From positions 6,262,001 to 6,326,000 of the forward strand of contig NZ_AP025518.1 in NCBI RefSeq assembly GCF_022179545.1: DNA of 64,000 nucleotides. The letters run 5' to 3'. The stretch comes from Mycolicibacterium fortuitum subsp. fortuitum. Its GTDB lineage: Bacteria; Actinomycetota; Actinomycetes; Mycobacteriales; Mycobacteriaceae. A program made the translations under genes and the position numbers. This document shows positions 16,704 through 26,034 of this stretch, piece by piece. Position 1 is the first letter of the stretch. Each line of letters begins with the position of its first letter. Under the pieces are notes generated by a model. It was not told where the DNA came from, searched no databases, and worked only from the letters and a program-made list of their open reading frames with translations.

Positions 16704-17608
16704 GGCCGCAGCCCCATATCGATCGGCTGAGTGCGCCGGAACTCGCGAAGCACCAGATAGAGCTCGACCAGGACCAGCAGCGCGGCCACTGCGGCAAAGA
16801 TCCAGTACAGCTCGACGGCGGTGGATACCGGTTCAGCCGAGGGAGCCTGTTCTCGGGTTTCGTCAGCCGGAAGGGCCTCGCCCAACGGTGTCGCATCGGT
16901 GCGCGACACGAACTGCACTCCGATCTGCGCGGCGACCGCCCGAAGCGCCTGCGCCCCGGCATCGTCGTACCCCAGTACCGCGCCACCGTCCACAGCGTGC
17001 TCGGGCAGCTGGAACCCGCGTTGCGGTGCTTGCGATTCCGGGGCGCCGGCGCCGAGATAGAACACGAGGTTCCGAGCCCTCGGGAACTGCTGCACGGCGC
17101 TGATCATCTGGTAGCGCAGGATGTTGGCGGCGGCGCCGACGTTGGCATCCGGGGTGTCCGGTGCGTCCGGTGCGGCATTGGTCGCGGCCACCACCGGGCG
17201 CAGGCTCCAGGTGTCGGCGGACAGCGGCCAGTCCACCGACGGGCGGTCGGCGAAGCTGATCAGCGCGAAGCGGGCGCGCGGATACCGTTCGATGAGGGCC
17301 GCGACGTCGTCACGGGCCGCTGCGATCTGCGGCCCCGACATATCCGCGGAACGGTCCAGCAGCACAAAGATGTTGGGTTCGGTGTCGCCGGCCGGCCGGG
17401 GCACGGTGTCGTGGGTTCGACCCGCGACGGGGCCGAGCGCGGCCACGAGCAGTAGCAACCCCGCCGTGGTCAGTGCCGACCAACGCGACACCGCCGCCCA
17501 ACCGTCACCCTCGGCGCGGACCTTTCCGAAGGTGATGGCGCGAGCCGCGAGCAGCGCCACCGCCAGCACCGCGATCAGCAGCGGCGGCAGGAGCGGTTCA
17601 AACCTCAT
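16700..17608 (-). CDS. von Willebrand factor A domain membrane protein (Bat-like)
   Basis: A 302-residue protein with two N-terminal membrane segments (about 8-24 and 45-65), a vWA domain (about 85-265) and a C-terminal membrane helix (about 272-292). The metal-ion-dependent adhesion motif reads D-R-S-A-D rather than D-x-S-x-S, so metal binding may be altered. The ATG at 17608 overlaps the upstream stop by 4 bp (ATGA); the longer open frame upstream belongs to another gene. Bat-type vWA proteins work with MoxR ATPases in the envelope. Confidence 0.82.
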   Translation of the reverse strand: MRFEPLLPPLLIAVLAVALLAARAITFGKVRAEGDGWAAVSRWSALTTAGLLLLVAALGPVAGRTHDTVPRPAGDTEPNIFVLLDRSADMSGPQIAAARDDVAALIERYPRARFALISFADRPSVDWPLSADTWSLRPVVAATNAAPDAPDTPDANVGAAANILRYQMISAVQQFPRARNLVFYLGAGAPESQAPQRGFQLPEHAVDGGAVLGYDDAGAQALRAVAAQIGVQFVSRTDATPLGEALPADETREQAPSAEPVSTAVELYWIFAAVAALLVLVELYLVLREFRRTQPIDMGLRP

Positions 17609-18567
17609 CGCCGCATCACCGCCGGCCACCACCACAACACCGCCATCGCCAGCAAGGCGACCAACACCGGGATCCCGGGCGTTTCGGCGGATCGAACATC
17701 CGCGGACTCGCCGGTCGACCCGGCCCTCGGCGGGTGGTCCCGGATCTCGGTCAGGTGCGCATCCACATCGGCGGCATCGGAAAACCACCGGCCGCCGGTG
17801 CCGCGGGCCAGATCGGCCGCAACCCCGTCCCCGGATCCCGGAGTGATCGCGTTGACCTGCACGTCTGCCGTCACCGCCAGGTCGCGGAGTCGGTCGGTAC
17901 CGAACAAAGGTGCCACCTCGCCGGGACGGGGCAGGGATTCGGGACCGACGTAGATGATCGAGCGTCGCTGCGCGGACGGTTCTGAAAAGGACGGGAAGCC
18001 GGTCAGACACATCGCCAGCACGTCCTCGACACTGGCCGCGTAGTCGATGTAGGACACCGGTACGACGAACGGCCGCGAACCTTCCCGCTGAGCGAATGCG
18101 GCGAATTGTGCTGCGGCGTACTGGTAGTCCCGGGTGAGCGGGATGACGCGCCGATTCGCCGAGGTCAAGCCCACCCGCTCGGTGCCGAAGGAGCCGACCC
18201 GATCGGCGAAGTACCGCAGCGTGGCACCGACGGCCGGATCGGTGAGCGGGCCACCGACACAGACCATGATGTCCTCGGGAGTCGCGACCTGATTGGCACG
18301 GCTCCATGACGGCAGGCCGGTGGGGCGGGCCGCGATCAACGCCGAAGCAGCGAAAGCGATCGGCAGCGTCACCATGGCGACGACGGCCGACACGGTTCGC
18401 CGGCGCGCTGCCCGCACGTACTCGGGCAACCGGGTCAGCCGCCGGGTGTTGGCCAGCGGCACGAATTCATCCGGGCCGACCGACTCCTTCGGCAGCAATG
18501 CCAGGCCCACGCACCCGGCAAGTGCCAGGCAACCCGCGGCCGCGACCGCCCACCAGATCAGGTCCAT
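17605..18567 (-). CDS. von Willebrand A-like membrane protein
   Basis: A 320-residue protein with a first membrane segment at about residues 5-26, a second at about 60-80 and a third near 295-312. The region between resembles a vWA fold (I-M-V-C-V-G-G-P-L-T-D, then R-S-I-I-Y-V-G-P-E-S-L), but the D-x-S-x-S metal site is missing. It overlaps the preceding gene by 10 bp and the next by 4 bp, so it is clearly within the operon. I assign the vWA fold with moderate certainty. Confidence 0.75.
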   Translation of the reverse strand: MDLIWWAVAAAGCLALAGCVGLALLPKESVGPDEFVPLANTRRLTRLPEYVRAARRRTVSAVVAMVTLPIAFAASALIAARPTGLPSWSRANQVATPEDIMVCVGGPLTDPAVGATLRYFADRVGSFGTERVGLTSANRRVIPLTRDYQYAAAQFAAFAQREGSRPFVVPVSYIDYAASVEDVLAMCLTGFPSFSEPSAQRRSIIYVGPESLPRPGEVAPLFGTDRLRDLAVTADVQVNAITPGSGDGVAADLARGTGGRWFSDAADVDAHLTEIRDHPPRAGSTGESADVRSAETPGIPVLVALLAMAVLWWWPAVMRR

Positions 18568-19031
18568 CCGCGGATCAACTCCTCGGTGGTGGCGCTGGCC
18601 GTGCCGGCATCGAGCGTCGAACGGTGGTTGAACTGAATGTCGGTGAGCTCCTGCAAGATCGGTGCGGCAGGGGCAGCGACACTGTCCGCGATCGCGTCGA
18701 CCTGCATGTACTGCGCCTGCACCCCGGTCGCGGCATGCAGGAATCCACGCAACTCGGCACTGAGCGCGGCACCGGCTCGGGCAGCAGTGAGATCGCCTGC
18801 GCGATAACGGTTTCCGATGTGCCGGACAGCGCGGGCCGACCGTCGGCGCAGAAGTTCGGCGCGGGCCGCGCCGAGGACGGGCAGCTCACGCACGGGGCGG
18901 CGCTGTGACGTCAGTACGAAGACGGCCGCATACCATCCGCCCAGCAGCAGGGTCAGGCCGATGGCGATCCACAGCCACACCGACGAGTACGGCGTGGGAC
19001 CGATCACGTGCTCCAGCAGGTCATCCGGCAC
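18558..19031 (-). CDS. Single-pass membrane protein of the MoxR operon
   Basis: A 157-residue protein with one membrane segment (about residues 18-40, W-L-W-I-A-I-G-L-T-L-L-L-G-G-W-Y-A-A-V-F) and a cytoplasmic helical region. It occupies the slot taken by DUF4381-type proteins between the DUF58 and vWA genes of Bat-like operons. It overlaps the DUF58 gene by 11 bp and the vWA-like gene by 10 bp. Function is not known. Confidence 0.75.
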   Translation of the reverse strand: MPDDLLEHVIGPTPYSSVWLWIAIGLTLLLGGWYAAVFVLTSQRRPVRELPVLGAARAELLRRRSARAVRHIGNRYRAGDLTAARAGAALSAELRGFLHAATGVQAQYMQVDAIADSVAAPAAPILQELTDIQFNHRSTLDAGTASATTEELIRGWT

Positions 19032-19887
19032 GGGCGTACACCCCGGTCATCGCGGTCAACGCCGCCCTGATCCGCAGGCTGCCGGTCACCCGGGCGTGCG
19101 GAACCCGCTGCTGGGTCAGGAACTCGGAAAGTTGCTCGCGGCGTTGCACTTCGGCCTGCCGGTAGGCCTCGACGACCTGCTGGTCCAGACCGGCCAGGAT
19201 GGGTCGGCCGTCGGCGACCTCGTAGCTACGACCGGCGTCGCGGTGTGCACTCACCGCCGGCATGTCGCTGACCAGCGCCCACAGCACGTCGTGGCGGGCG
19301 GTCAACGAACCAAGCACCTCGGCCAGCCGGTCGCTGACCTCCGGTTCGTCGGAAACGACGAAGATCAACAGCCGGTGGCGGTAGTGGCGTGCCACCCACT
19401 CGAGCTGCACCAGGATGTCGCTCGGACCGGGATGGTCTGTGGCGTGGTGGTGAAACCGGTGCAGCATGCTCTCGATGTGGGTCTCGCCTCGGCGCAGCCG
19501 GATGTCCACATTGCCGCGATGGTCACCGAGAACCATGGCGATCTCGTCGGACCGGGGCAGCGTCATCAACCCGATCGCACCGATGAGGTGTAGGGCCACA
19601 CTCCTTTTCACCTCACCCGACGGTGCCAGCGCGCAGCTGTTGCGCCCGGCGTCCGCGACCACCAGGACCTTGTGGTGCTTCTCGGAGACGAACCGCTTGA
19701 TCAGGGTGTGCCCAGAGCGTGCGGTGGCCTTCCAGTCGATGTCGCGGACATCGTCACCCGGGACGTAGGGGCGCAGCTCGTCGAATTCCAGGCTGCGGGT
19801 GTGGATCAGCGCGTACCGGCCGCCTTCGAGCAGCCCGCCGATGTCGCGGCCGGCGTACGCCTTGGCGGAGTCCAGATATCTGCCCAT
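19021..19887 (-). CDS. DUF58 domain protein
   Basis: A 288-residue protein with the DUF58 signature: G-R-Y-A-L-I-H-T-R-S-L-E-F-D-E-L-R-P-Y-V-P-G-D-D-V-R-D-I-D-W-K-A-T-A-R near residues 25-60, followed by a vWA-like core. No membrane segment is visible. DUF58 proteins accompany MoxR ATPases and are thought to act with them in envelope or stress functions. It starts 7 bp after the MoxR stop. Confidence 0.9.
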   Translation of the reverse strand: MGRYLDSAKAYAGRDIGGLLEGGRYALIHTRSLEFDELRPYVPGDDVRDIDWKATARSGHTLIKRFVSEKHHKVLVVADAGRNSCALAPSGEVKRSVALHLIGAIGLMTLPRSDEIAMVLGDHRGNVDIRLRRGETHIESMLHRFHHHATDHPGPSDILVQLEWVARHYRHRLLIFVVSDEPEVSDRLAEVLGSLTARHDVLWALVSDMPAVSAHRDAGRSYEVADGRPILAGLDQQVVEAYRQAEVQRREQLSEFLTQQRVPHARVTGSLRIRAALTAMTGVYARAG

Positions 19888-19894
19888 CGAGGCC

Positions 19895-20896
19895 TCACGG
19901 GACCTGGACCGCGCGCAGCACCGCGTCGACGACGATGTCGGGGGTGATGCGGGCGGTGGCGGCCTCGAAGCCGAGGATCAGCCGGTGTCGCAGCACCCGG
20001 TGGGCCAACCGGGCGATGTCGTCGGGCACCACATGGTCGCGCCCGCGCAGCACGGCCAGAGCGCGCGCAGTCCGGCAGAACGCCAGGGTGGCTCGCGGGC
20101 TGGCCCCGTACTCGATCACCCGCGCCAGGTTGGCAGGCAGGTGCTGTCCGGGCTCCCTGGTGACGGCGACGAGTCGGCCGGCGTATTCGACCAGTGCGCG
20201 GTCCAGATACACCGACCGCACGATGTCCTGCACGCGACGCACGTCATCGATGCTGACGACCGGTGCGGCCCGGTGGCTGCGGTCGTAGAGGCCTGCATCC
20301 ATCCGGGCGGCGATCTCCACCTCGTCCTCGATCGAGGGATAGCCGACGATCTCCTTGAGCATGAAGCGGTCGGTCTGCGCCTCCGACAGCGGATAGGTGC
20401 CCTCCTGGTCGACCGGGTTCTGGGTGGCGATGACGAGAAACGGGTCGGGGATGGGATATTCGACGCCGGCGATCGTGGTCTGGCGTTCCTCCATCGCCTC
20501 CAGCATCGCGCTCTGGGTCTTGGCGCTGGATCGGTTGATCTCGTCGAGCAGCACGATGTTGGCGTGTACCGGGCCCAGTTGGGTCGCGAACGAGTTGCTG
20601 GTCGCGTCGTAGATCTGGGTGCCGATGATGTCGCTGGGCAACAGGTCGGGTGTGCACTGGATACGGCGGAAGCTGCCGTCGACGGACTCGGCCACCACCC
20701 GAGCGGCGGTGGTCTTGGCCAGCCCCGGCACACTTTCGAGCAGCAGGTGTCCACCGGCGAGCAGCGCGACCAGCATCGATTCACGCAAATGGTCCTGGCC
20801 CACCACCCGCGCGGAGAACGCCGAGGTCACCGCGCCCACGATGCGCTGAGCTTCGGCGGCATCGCGCTGGTCAGCCTGCAATCGCGGTGCGGTCAT
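19895..20896 (-). CDS. moxR: MoxR family AAA+ ATPase
   Basis: A 333-residue AAA+ ATPase. Walker A is G-L-A-K-T-T within L-L-L-E-S-V-P-G-L-A-K-T-T near residue 60, Walker B is V-L-L-D-E-I-N-R near residue 120, with S-A-M-L-E-A-M-E-E and sensor T-Q-N-P-V-D-Q-E-G-T-Y-P-L-S-E-A-Q. The ATG at 20896 (MTAPRLQ) has GGAGAGGATCC just upstream; the larger open frame upstream is not protein-like. It heads a six-gene unit (MoxR, DUF58, membrane protein, two vWA proteins, membrane-anchored protein) and probably acts as a chaperone-like activator of the vWA proteins. Confidence 0.93.
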   Translation of the reverse strand: MTAPRLQADQRDAAEAQRIVGAVTSAFSARVVGQDHLRESMLVALLAGGHLLLESVPGLAKTTAARVVAESVDGSFRRIQCTPDLLPSDIIGTQIYDATSNSFATQLGPVHANIVLLDEINRSSAKTQSAMLEAMEERQTTIAGVEYPIPDPFLVIATQNPVDQEGTYPLSEAQTDRFMLKEIVGYPSIEDEVEIAARMDAGLYDRSHRAAPVVSIDDVRRVQDIVRSVYLDRALVEYAGRLVAVTREPGQHLPANLARVIEYGASPRATLAFCRTARALAVLRGRDHVVPDDIARLAHRVLRHRLILGFEAATARITPDIVVDAVLRAVQVP

Positions 20897-21031
20897 GGAT
20901 CCTCTCCGGTTCGGTCGTCCCCCTTCCCAGACCCAGTCGATGTACCCAGACTTTGCCTTTCTCATGCCCCGGCGCTGAATGCCTGCGGCGACTACCGTCG
21001 GGAGACAGCCGAGGTGAGAGGGTGCCCGAGA

Positions 21032-21925
21032 ATGACCGACTATGGCCGCCCGTTGCAGTTCGGGCTGTTCGTCACACCCCGTGCCGACATGCTCGACAAC
21101 ACGCTGGCGCTCGCCGCACTCGCTGACCAGCACCTGGATTTCATTGCCGTCCAAGACCATCCCTACCAGGCCAAGTTCCTGGACTCATGGGCGCTGATGG
21201 CTACCGTGCTGGCCCGGACGCAACGGGTGAAGGTGATTCCCGACGTCGCCAGCCTGCCACTGCGCCCACCGGCGGTACTCGCCAAGACGGCAGCCAGCCT
21301 CGACGTCATATCGGGTGGCCGCTTCGAACTCGCCCTCGGGGCGGGCGCGTTCTGGCAAGCCATCGCGGCGATGGGTGGGCCGAACCGCACTCCGGGTGAG
21401 GCCGCACAAGCTCTGGAAGAAGCAGTCGAGGTCATCCGCCTGATGTGGTCGGATCAGCGGTCGGTTCGATTCCAGGGCGAGCATTACCGCTTGTCCGGAG
21501 TGCACCCTGGTCCGGCTCCCGCCCACGACATCCAGATCTGGCTCGGTGTCGGCGGGCCGCGCATGTTGCGTTTCCTGGGCACCAAGGCCGATGGGTGGGT
21601 GCCGTCGAACAGCTACTTTCCACCGGACAAACTACCTGCCATGCAGCGTCAGATCGACGATGCGGCACTCGCCGCCGGACGGGACCCCTCGGCAATCGTG
21701 CGGGCCTACAACATCTTCGGTGCGGTAACCCGCGCAGGCGACGCCGAGGCCTTCAGAGGGTCTGTGGCCCAGTGGACGGATGAACTGACCGCCCTGTCCG
21801 TGGAAACGGGAATGGACACGTTCCTGCTCGGCACTGCCGACGACGACGCGGCACAGGCGGCGGTGTTCGCCGACGAGATCGTTCCCGCGGTACGTGAGGC
21901 CGTGGCACGTCATCGCGGAGATTAG
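21032..21925 (+). CDS. LLM-class flavin-dependent oxidoreductase
   Basis: A 297-residue luciferase-like monooxygenase-fold protein: Q-F-G-L-F-V-T-P near the N-terminus, V-Q-D-H-P-Y-Q near residue 45, L-D-V-I-S-G-G-R-F-E-L-A-L-G-A-G near residue 95 and the late W-L-G-V-G-G-P-R-M-L-R segment. In mycobacteria many such proteins use coenzyme F420 rather than FMN, but the cofactor cannot be read here. The ATG at 21032 follows a GAGAGGG site; the large open frame upstream is the shadow of the MoxR gene. The substrate is unknown. Confidence 0.9.
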   Translation: MTDYGRPLQFGLFVTPRADMLDNTLALAALADQHLDFIAVQDHPYQAKFLDSWALMATVLARTQRVKVIPDVASLPLRPPAVLAKTAASLDVISGGRFELALGAGAFWQAIAAMGGPNRTPGEAAQALEEAVEVIRLMWSDQRSVRFQGEHYRLSGVHPGPAPAHDIQIWLGVGGPRMLRFLGTKADGWVPSNSYFPPDKLPAMQRQIDDAALAAGRDPSAIVRAYNIFGAVTRAGDAEAFRGSVAQWTDELTALSVETGMDTFLLGTADDDAAQAAVFADEIVPAVREAVARHRGD

Positions 21926-21993
21926 CCACCGCGGCCGCGCGGGTATCTGAGCCATACGCCACAAAGCCGAATACCGAGCGGAGAGGAACTCCG

Positions 21994-22443
21994 ATGGAAA
22001 GCCAGGACCTCCCGGCCCCCGCGACCGGGTTGTTGTTGACCCACTTCCTCACCGTCGCGGATGTGGCCCGATCACGGGCTTTCTACAGCGATGTGCTCGG
22101 TGGTGAGGTGGTGATCGCCGAGGACCCGTGCATCGTCAAGCTCGCCAACGGCTGGCTGATCATGAACCCCGGCGGCGGGCCCACGCCCGACAAACCGGAC
22201 GTGACGCTGCACCCGCCGACCGATCCGCACACCGCGACCAGCTTTTTGAACATCCGGGTGGCCGACATCGACGCGTGTTACCGCGAATGGAGTGCCAAGG
22301 GTGCGGAGTTCCTGACCCCGCCCATCGACCGGAAGGCCGAAGTGCGTTGCTACATGCGGGATCCGGATGGCTACCTCATCGAGGTGGGACAGATGACCGG
22401 TCTGCTGACCGGTGTTCACGCCGGCACCGGCTCGGCGACCTGA
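21994..22443 (+). CDS. VOC family (glyoxalase/dioxygenase-like) protein
   Basis: A 149-residue single vicinal-oxygen-chelate domain. It begins L-L-L-T-H-F-L-T-V-A-D-V-A-R-S-R-A-F-Y-S-D-V-L-G-G and ends with R-D-P-D-G-Y-L-I-E-V-G-Q. The candidate metal ligands are the early His (T-H-F) and the late Glu (L-I-E-V). It follows the LLM oxidoreductase by 68 bp and overlaps the convergent MmpL gene by 28 bp at the 3' ends. Substrate unknown. Confidence 0.88.
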   Translation: MESQDLPAPATGLLLTHFLTVADVARSRAFYSDVLGGEVVIAEDPCIVKLANGWLIMNPGGGPTPDKPDVTLHPPTDPHTATSFLNIRVADIDACYREWSAKGAEFLTPPIDRKAEVRCYMRDPDGYLIEVGQMTGLLTGVHAGTGSAT

Positions 22444-25244
22444 CCTCGCCCGACGAGCCGGACGGTGCGCCGCGGCCACCAGAACCACCGGCCCAACAGC
22501 ACGGCGATGGGCGGGACCACGAAGGTCCGCACCACCAGGGTGTCGATCATCAGGCCGATGCCGATCGTGGAACCCACCTGGGCGATCGTCACCACACTGG
22601 CGCCGAGCATGGCGAACATGGTCAATCCGAACACGATTCCCGCGATGGTGACGACGCTGCCGGTTCCGGCGAAGGCCCGGATGGTCGCCGTCCGCACTCC
22701 GGCGGCGGCCTCGTCGCGCAGCCGCATGGCCAACAGCAGGTTGTAATCGGCGCCGACGGCGACCAGGGCGATGAACGCGAGCGCCGGTACCGCCCAGTGC
22801 AGCGGTTGGCCGATGCCGAACTGCCAGATGGCGACGCTGGCTCCCAACGCCGACGCGTAGGAGATCGTGACGGTGGCCAGTACCACGATCCCGGCGACGG
22901 GGCTGCGCAGCATGCCCGCCACGATCACGAAGATGAGCACGAGCGTGGCGAGGACGAGCAGGGCGAAATCGTGCTGCACGTAGTCGATGAGTTCCGCGGT
23001 GGCGGTGCCCACCCCGGTGAGGTCGACGACTCCGCCGGCCGCCAGCGGAGTGTCCTTGAGTGCCTCGGCCGCGGCGACGCGGATCTCGGCAGAACGGTCC
23101 GCGCCGTCCTGTCCCCAGGACTCGCCGTCGCCGTAGACGAGCAGCCGGGTGGCATGGCCGTCCGGGGAGAACATCATGTCCATCACCCGCTGGTATTCGG
23201 GGTCTTCGAAAGTCCTTGGCGGCAGGTAGAACCCACCCTCCGGACTGCCGGCGAAGTCCGAGCTGAGCTGGGACAGGTAGCCGGTCATCTGCTGCATCTG
23301 CGGGCCGACGGTGTCCAGGCTGGAGCGCAAGGTCGTGGTGAGGCCGCGCAACTGGGTCAGCGCACCGCGCATGGTCGCCACCGCACTGGCCGCACCGTCG
23401 AGTGAGTTGGTGGCGCTGGTGGCGCCGTCTTTGAGCGCTCCTGCTCCGCCGGCCAGGGTGCCCGTCGCGCTGACCGCGTCATCGAGGGGTTTGACGATTT
23501 TCTGCACCGCGGCGCAGATGGGATTGGCGGCACAGTCGGGGTTGGCGCTGACGAACTGGCGCAACGGGTCGGCGTATCCGGACACCTGCTGCAGGTTGCC
23601 CTGTAGTCCGGACATCCCCGCCCCGATGTCCTGGGAACCGGCCCCCACCCGGTTCAGTCCGTCTACGGCACCGGTCAACCCTCGTTGCATACCGTCGAGC
23701 GCGGTGTCGAGTCGACCGATGGTGGCCGTCACGGTATCGACAGAGGACATCCCGTCGAGCGCGGATTGTGCTGTGCCGTCGAGCTGTTCGCCGATCTGGC
23801 CGGCCTGATAAGCCAGCGTACCCTGGCGCACCGGGGTTCCGGCGGGCCGACTGGCCGATTGCACCGTTCGTATTCCGCGCACCTCCAGCACCTTTCGGGT
23901 GACCCGCTCGATGGTGATCAGCCCGGCCGGGGTCCGCAGATCGCGGTCGGCCTGGATCGACACGATCTCGGGCAGCAACCGGTTGTCCGGGAAACGGCCG
24001 TGCACCGCTTGGTATCCGCGGCTGGAATCGGTGGTGGCCGGCTGCGCGGACAACTCGGCGAAACTGATCTTGGCGCCGAGCAGTGGGACCGTGCAGACGA
24101 TGAGAACGGCTGCGGCGGTCACAAGCACCGGCCCCGGCCACCGGGCGACGGCGGTGCCGACCCTGCGCCAGCGCCGGTTGATTCGCGTGGCTCGCGGCTC
24201 GACCCACCCGCGCCGGCTGAACCAGCCGATCATGGCCGGGGCCAACGTCAGCGCCCCGAGCATGGCTGCGAGAATGCCTATCCCACTGGGTATCCCGGCG
24301 CTGCGCAGAAAGCTCACCTTGGCGAAGGTGAGGCAGAACAGCGCGGTGGCGATGGTGGCGGACGACCCGGCGATGACCGGCGCGACCCGGCGATAAGCCT
24401 CGGCAAGCGCCTCCGGTGCCGCCAGACCCGCGCGCCGGTTCTCGTGGTAGCGGCCCAGCAGGAAGATGCCGTAGTCGGTCCCGGCACCCAGCACCATCGC
24501 CGACATCAACGCCACCGAGAACACGGACACCTCGATCACGCCGTGCTCACCGAGCAGTGCGACCACGGGACGCGCGACCGCCAGCGACAGCCCCACCGAT
24601 GCCAGTGGTACGGCCGCGGTGATCGGCGACCGGTAGACGAACAACAGCAGCGCGGCGATCATCCCGACTGTCAGCACCGTGATCCGCGCCAATTGCGCGT
24701 CCAGAGCGGCGAATTCGTCGACCAGGCTGGCGCCCGGCCCGGTGACATGGGTGCGCAGGCCCTCTGGCCGGCCGGTCAGGTCGACGGCCCCGCGCAGGGC
24801 GGCGACCGCATCGGTGGCCGTGCTGCTGCCCAGTTGGCCGGACAGCCTGGCCATCAGGTAGGCCGCCTTGCGGTCCCGGCTTTCGAAGACGGCTGAGGCA
24901 GCCGGGTCGTCCCACAGATCCATCACCGACTCGACGCCGGGAGTCTGCGTGCGAAGCCGCTCGGCCAGGGCGCGGTAGTACGAGCGGTCGGACTCCCCCA
25001 GCGGCCGATCAGCTTCGAGGACGACGTAGGCGATGTTGTTGCTGTCGGAATCCCCGAACAGCGTCCCCATCCGTTGCGCAGCCCGGGTCGCACCCGAATC
25101 GGTCGGGAAGAACGCCCGGGACTGCTCCTTCACGACGTGTTCGAGTTGCGGCACCGCGATGTTGCCGACGCCGGCCAGTAACACCCACACCGCCATGACC
25201 AGCAGCGCACATCTGCTTGCCGCCCGCGCGATCGTCGTCAACAT
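22416..25244 (-). CDS. MmpL-type RND transporter
   Basis: A 942-residue integral membrane transporter of the MMPL branch of the RND superfamily, with the two-fold architecture of five to six helices around two large periplasmic loops. Recognisable are the first helix (residues 10-30), G-A-G-T-D-Y-G-I-F-L-L-G-R-Y-H-E near residue 250, and G-A-D-Y-N-L-L-L-A-M-R-L near 840. The second loop carries a repeated coiled, Gly/Ser/Thr-rich region (about 470-680). MmpL proteins export lipids or siderophores, or drugs. There is no adjacent MmpS gene. It is divergent from a TetR gene across a double operator and is probably derepressed by an inducer. Confidence 0.93.
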   Translation of the reverse strand: MLTTIARAASRCALLVMAVWVLLAGVGNIAVPQLEHVVKEQSRAFFPTDSGATRAAQRMGTLFGDSDSNNIAYVVLEADRPLGESDRSYYRALAERLRTQTPGVESVMDLWDDPAASAVFESRDRKAAYLMARLSGQLGSSTATDAVAALRGAVDLTGRPEGLRTHVTGPGASLVDEFAALDAQLARITVLTVGMIAALLLFVYRSPITAAVPLASVGLSLAVARPVVALLGEHGVIEVSVFSVALMSAMVLGAGTDYGIFLLGRYHENRRAGLAAPEALAEAYRRVAPVIAGSSATIATALFCLTFAKVSFLRSAGIPSGIGILAAMLGALTLAPAMIGWFSRRGWVEPRATRINRRWRRVGTAVARWPGPVLVTAAAVLIVCTVPLLGAKISFAELSAQPATTDSSRGYQAVHGRFPDNRLLPEIVSIQADRDLRTPAGLITIERVTRKVLEVRGIRTVQSASRPAGTPVRQGTLAYQAGQIGEQLDGTAQSALDGMSSVDTVTATIGRLDTALDGMQRGLTGAVDGLNRVGAGSQDIGAGMSGLQGNLQQVSGYADPLRQFVSANPDCAANPICAAVQKIVKPLDDAVSATGTLAGGAGALKDGATSATNSLDGAASAVATMRGALTQLRGLTTTLRSSLDTVGPQMQQMTGYLSQLSSDFAGSPEGGFYLPPRTFEDPEYQRVMDMMFSPDGHATRLLVYGDGESWGQDGADRSAEIRVAAAEALKDTPLAAGGVVDLTGVGTATAELIDYVQHDFALLVLATLVLIFVIVAGMLRSPVAGIVVLATVTISYASALGASVAIWQFGIGQPLHWAVPALAFIALVAVGADYNLLLAMRLRDEAAAGVRTATIRAFAGTGSVVTIAGIVFGLTMFAMLGASVVTIAQVGSTIGIGLMIDTLVVRTFVVPPIAVLLGRWFWWPRRTVRLVGRGQVAEPVPA

Positions 25245-25259
25245 CGCTCCCCACCCTCC

Positions 25260-25293
25260 ATAACAATGTTATTGGCAGGTATAACATTGTTAT
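25260..25293. promoter_or_regulatory. Double TetR operator between the mmpL and tetR genes
   Basis: Two 13-bp palindromes with arms ATAACA/TGTTAT, at 25260-25272 and 25281-25293, are spaced 21 bp centre to centre, two turns of the helix. They differ only in the central base. They lie between the divergent MmpL and TetR start codons, so TetR dimers on the same face could repress both. Confidence 0.85.
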
Positions 25294-25299
25294 GGCAGC

Positions 25300-26034
25300 A
25301 TGTCCAGGACGATGTCGACCATGGGAATTCGCGAAAGCCTGATCGAGGAAAGCCTGCAGGTTCTCGAGGAGAGCGGGCCTGAGGCACTCAACGCGCGCAT
25401 GCTGGCCAAGCGGATCGGCGCCTCCACCATGGCCGTCTACACCCACTTCGACGGCATGCCCGGCCTCTACGAGGCCCTGGTGCGGGAGTCCTTCATCCGC
25501 TTCGGCGAACATCTGAGCCGGCGCCCCGACACCGACGATCCAGTGGCCGACCTGCTCGCCTCCGGACTGGCCTACCGCGAGTACGCGCTGACCTACCCGC
25601 AGCGCTACCGGCTGATGTTCGGCATCACGTCTCCGTCCATCGCACTGCCCGTCGGCCGTGACGTCACCGTCGACGGCAATCCGGCGGAGCTGTCCGAGAT
25701 CAACTCGGTATACGCCCAGATCCCGGCGTTCGTGCAGCGCTGCATGGACACCGGGGCCATCGACGAGGGCGATCCGGTGGCTGTCGCCGCCCAGATCTGG
25801 ACCATGATGCACGGCTACGTGCTGGCCGAGATCATCGGCGTCTTCGGCACCGAGGGCGCCGGGGTCTCACGGGTACTCGCCCCGCACGTCACCAACCTTC
25901 TGGTCGGCCTCGGCGGCGATCGCGATCGGATCCAGCAATCTTTTCAGCGACTGAAGCCGCCTGAGACGCCACCACGTCCGGTATCGCCGGTGGCCCCCAC
26001 CGTCCGCCGTGGCCGCCGGACCCGCAGCCCTTAG
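25300..26034 (+). CDS. TetR family regulator with WHG-type C-terminal domain
   Basis: A 244-residue regulator. The helix-turn-helix runs I-E-E-S-L-Q-V-L-E-E-S-G, then N-A-R-M-L-A-K-R-I-G-A-S-T-M-A-V-Y-T-H-F-D-G-M-P. The C-terminal half has the W-T-M-M-H-G-Y-V-L-A-E segment of the WHG domain. Three nearby ATGs (25300, 25312, 25321) are possible starts; I kept the first. It is divergent from the MmpL gene and probably controls it and itself through the double operator. It overlaps the convergent DsbA-like gene by 4 bp at the 3' end. Confidence 0.9.
   Translation: MSRTMSTMGIRESLIEESLQVLEESGPEALNARMLAKRIGASTMAVYTHFDGMPGLYEALVRESFIRFGEHLSRRPDTDDPVADLLASGLAYREYALTYPQRYRLMFGITSPSIALPVGRDVTVDGNPAELSEINSVYAQIPAFVQRCMDTGAIDEGDPVAVAAQIWTMMHGYVLAEIIGVFGTEGAGVSRVLAPHVTNLLVGLGGDRDRIQQSFQRLKPPETPPRPVSPVAPTVRRGRRTRSP

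Noticed and set aside
19799..21031. Upstream extension of the LLM oxidoreductase frame
   Set aside because: It is the shadow of the MoxR gene; the luciferase-like fold begins at 21032.
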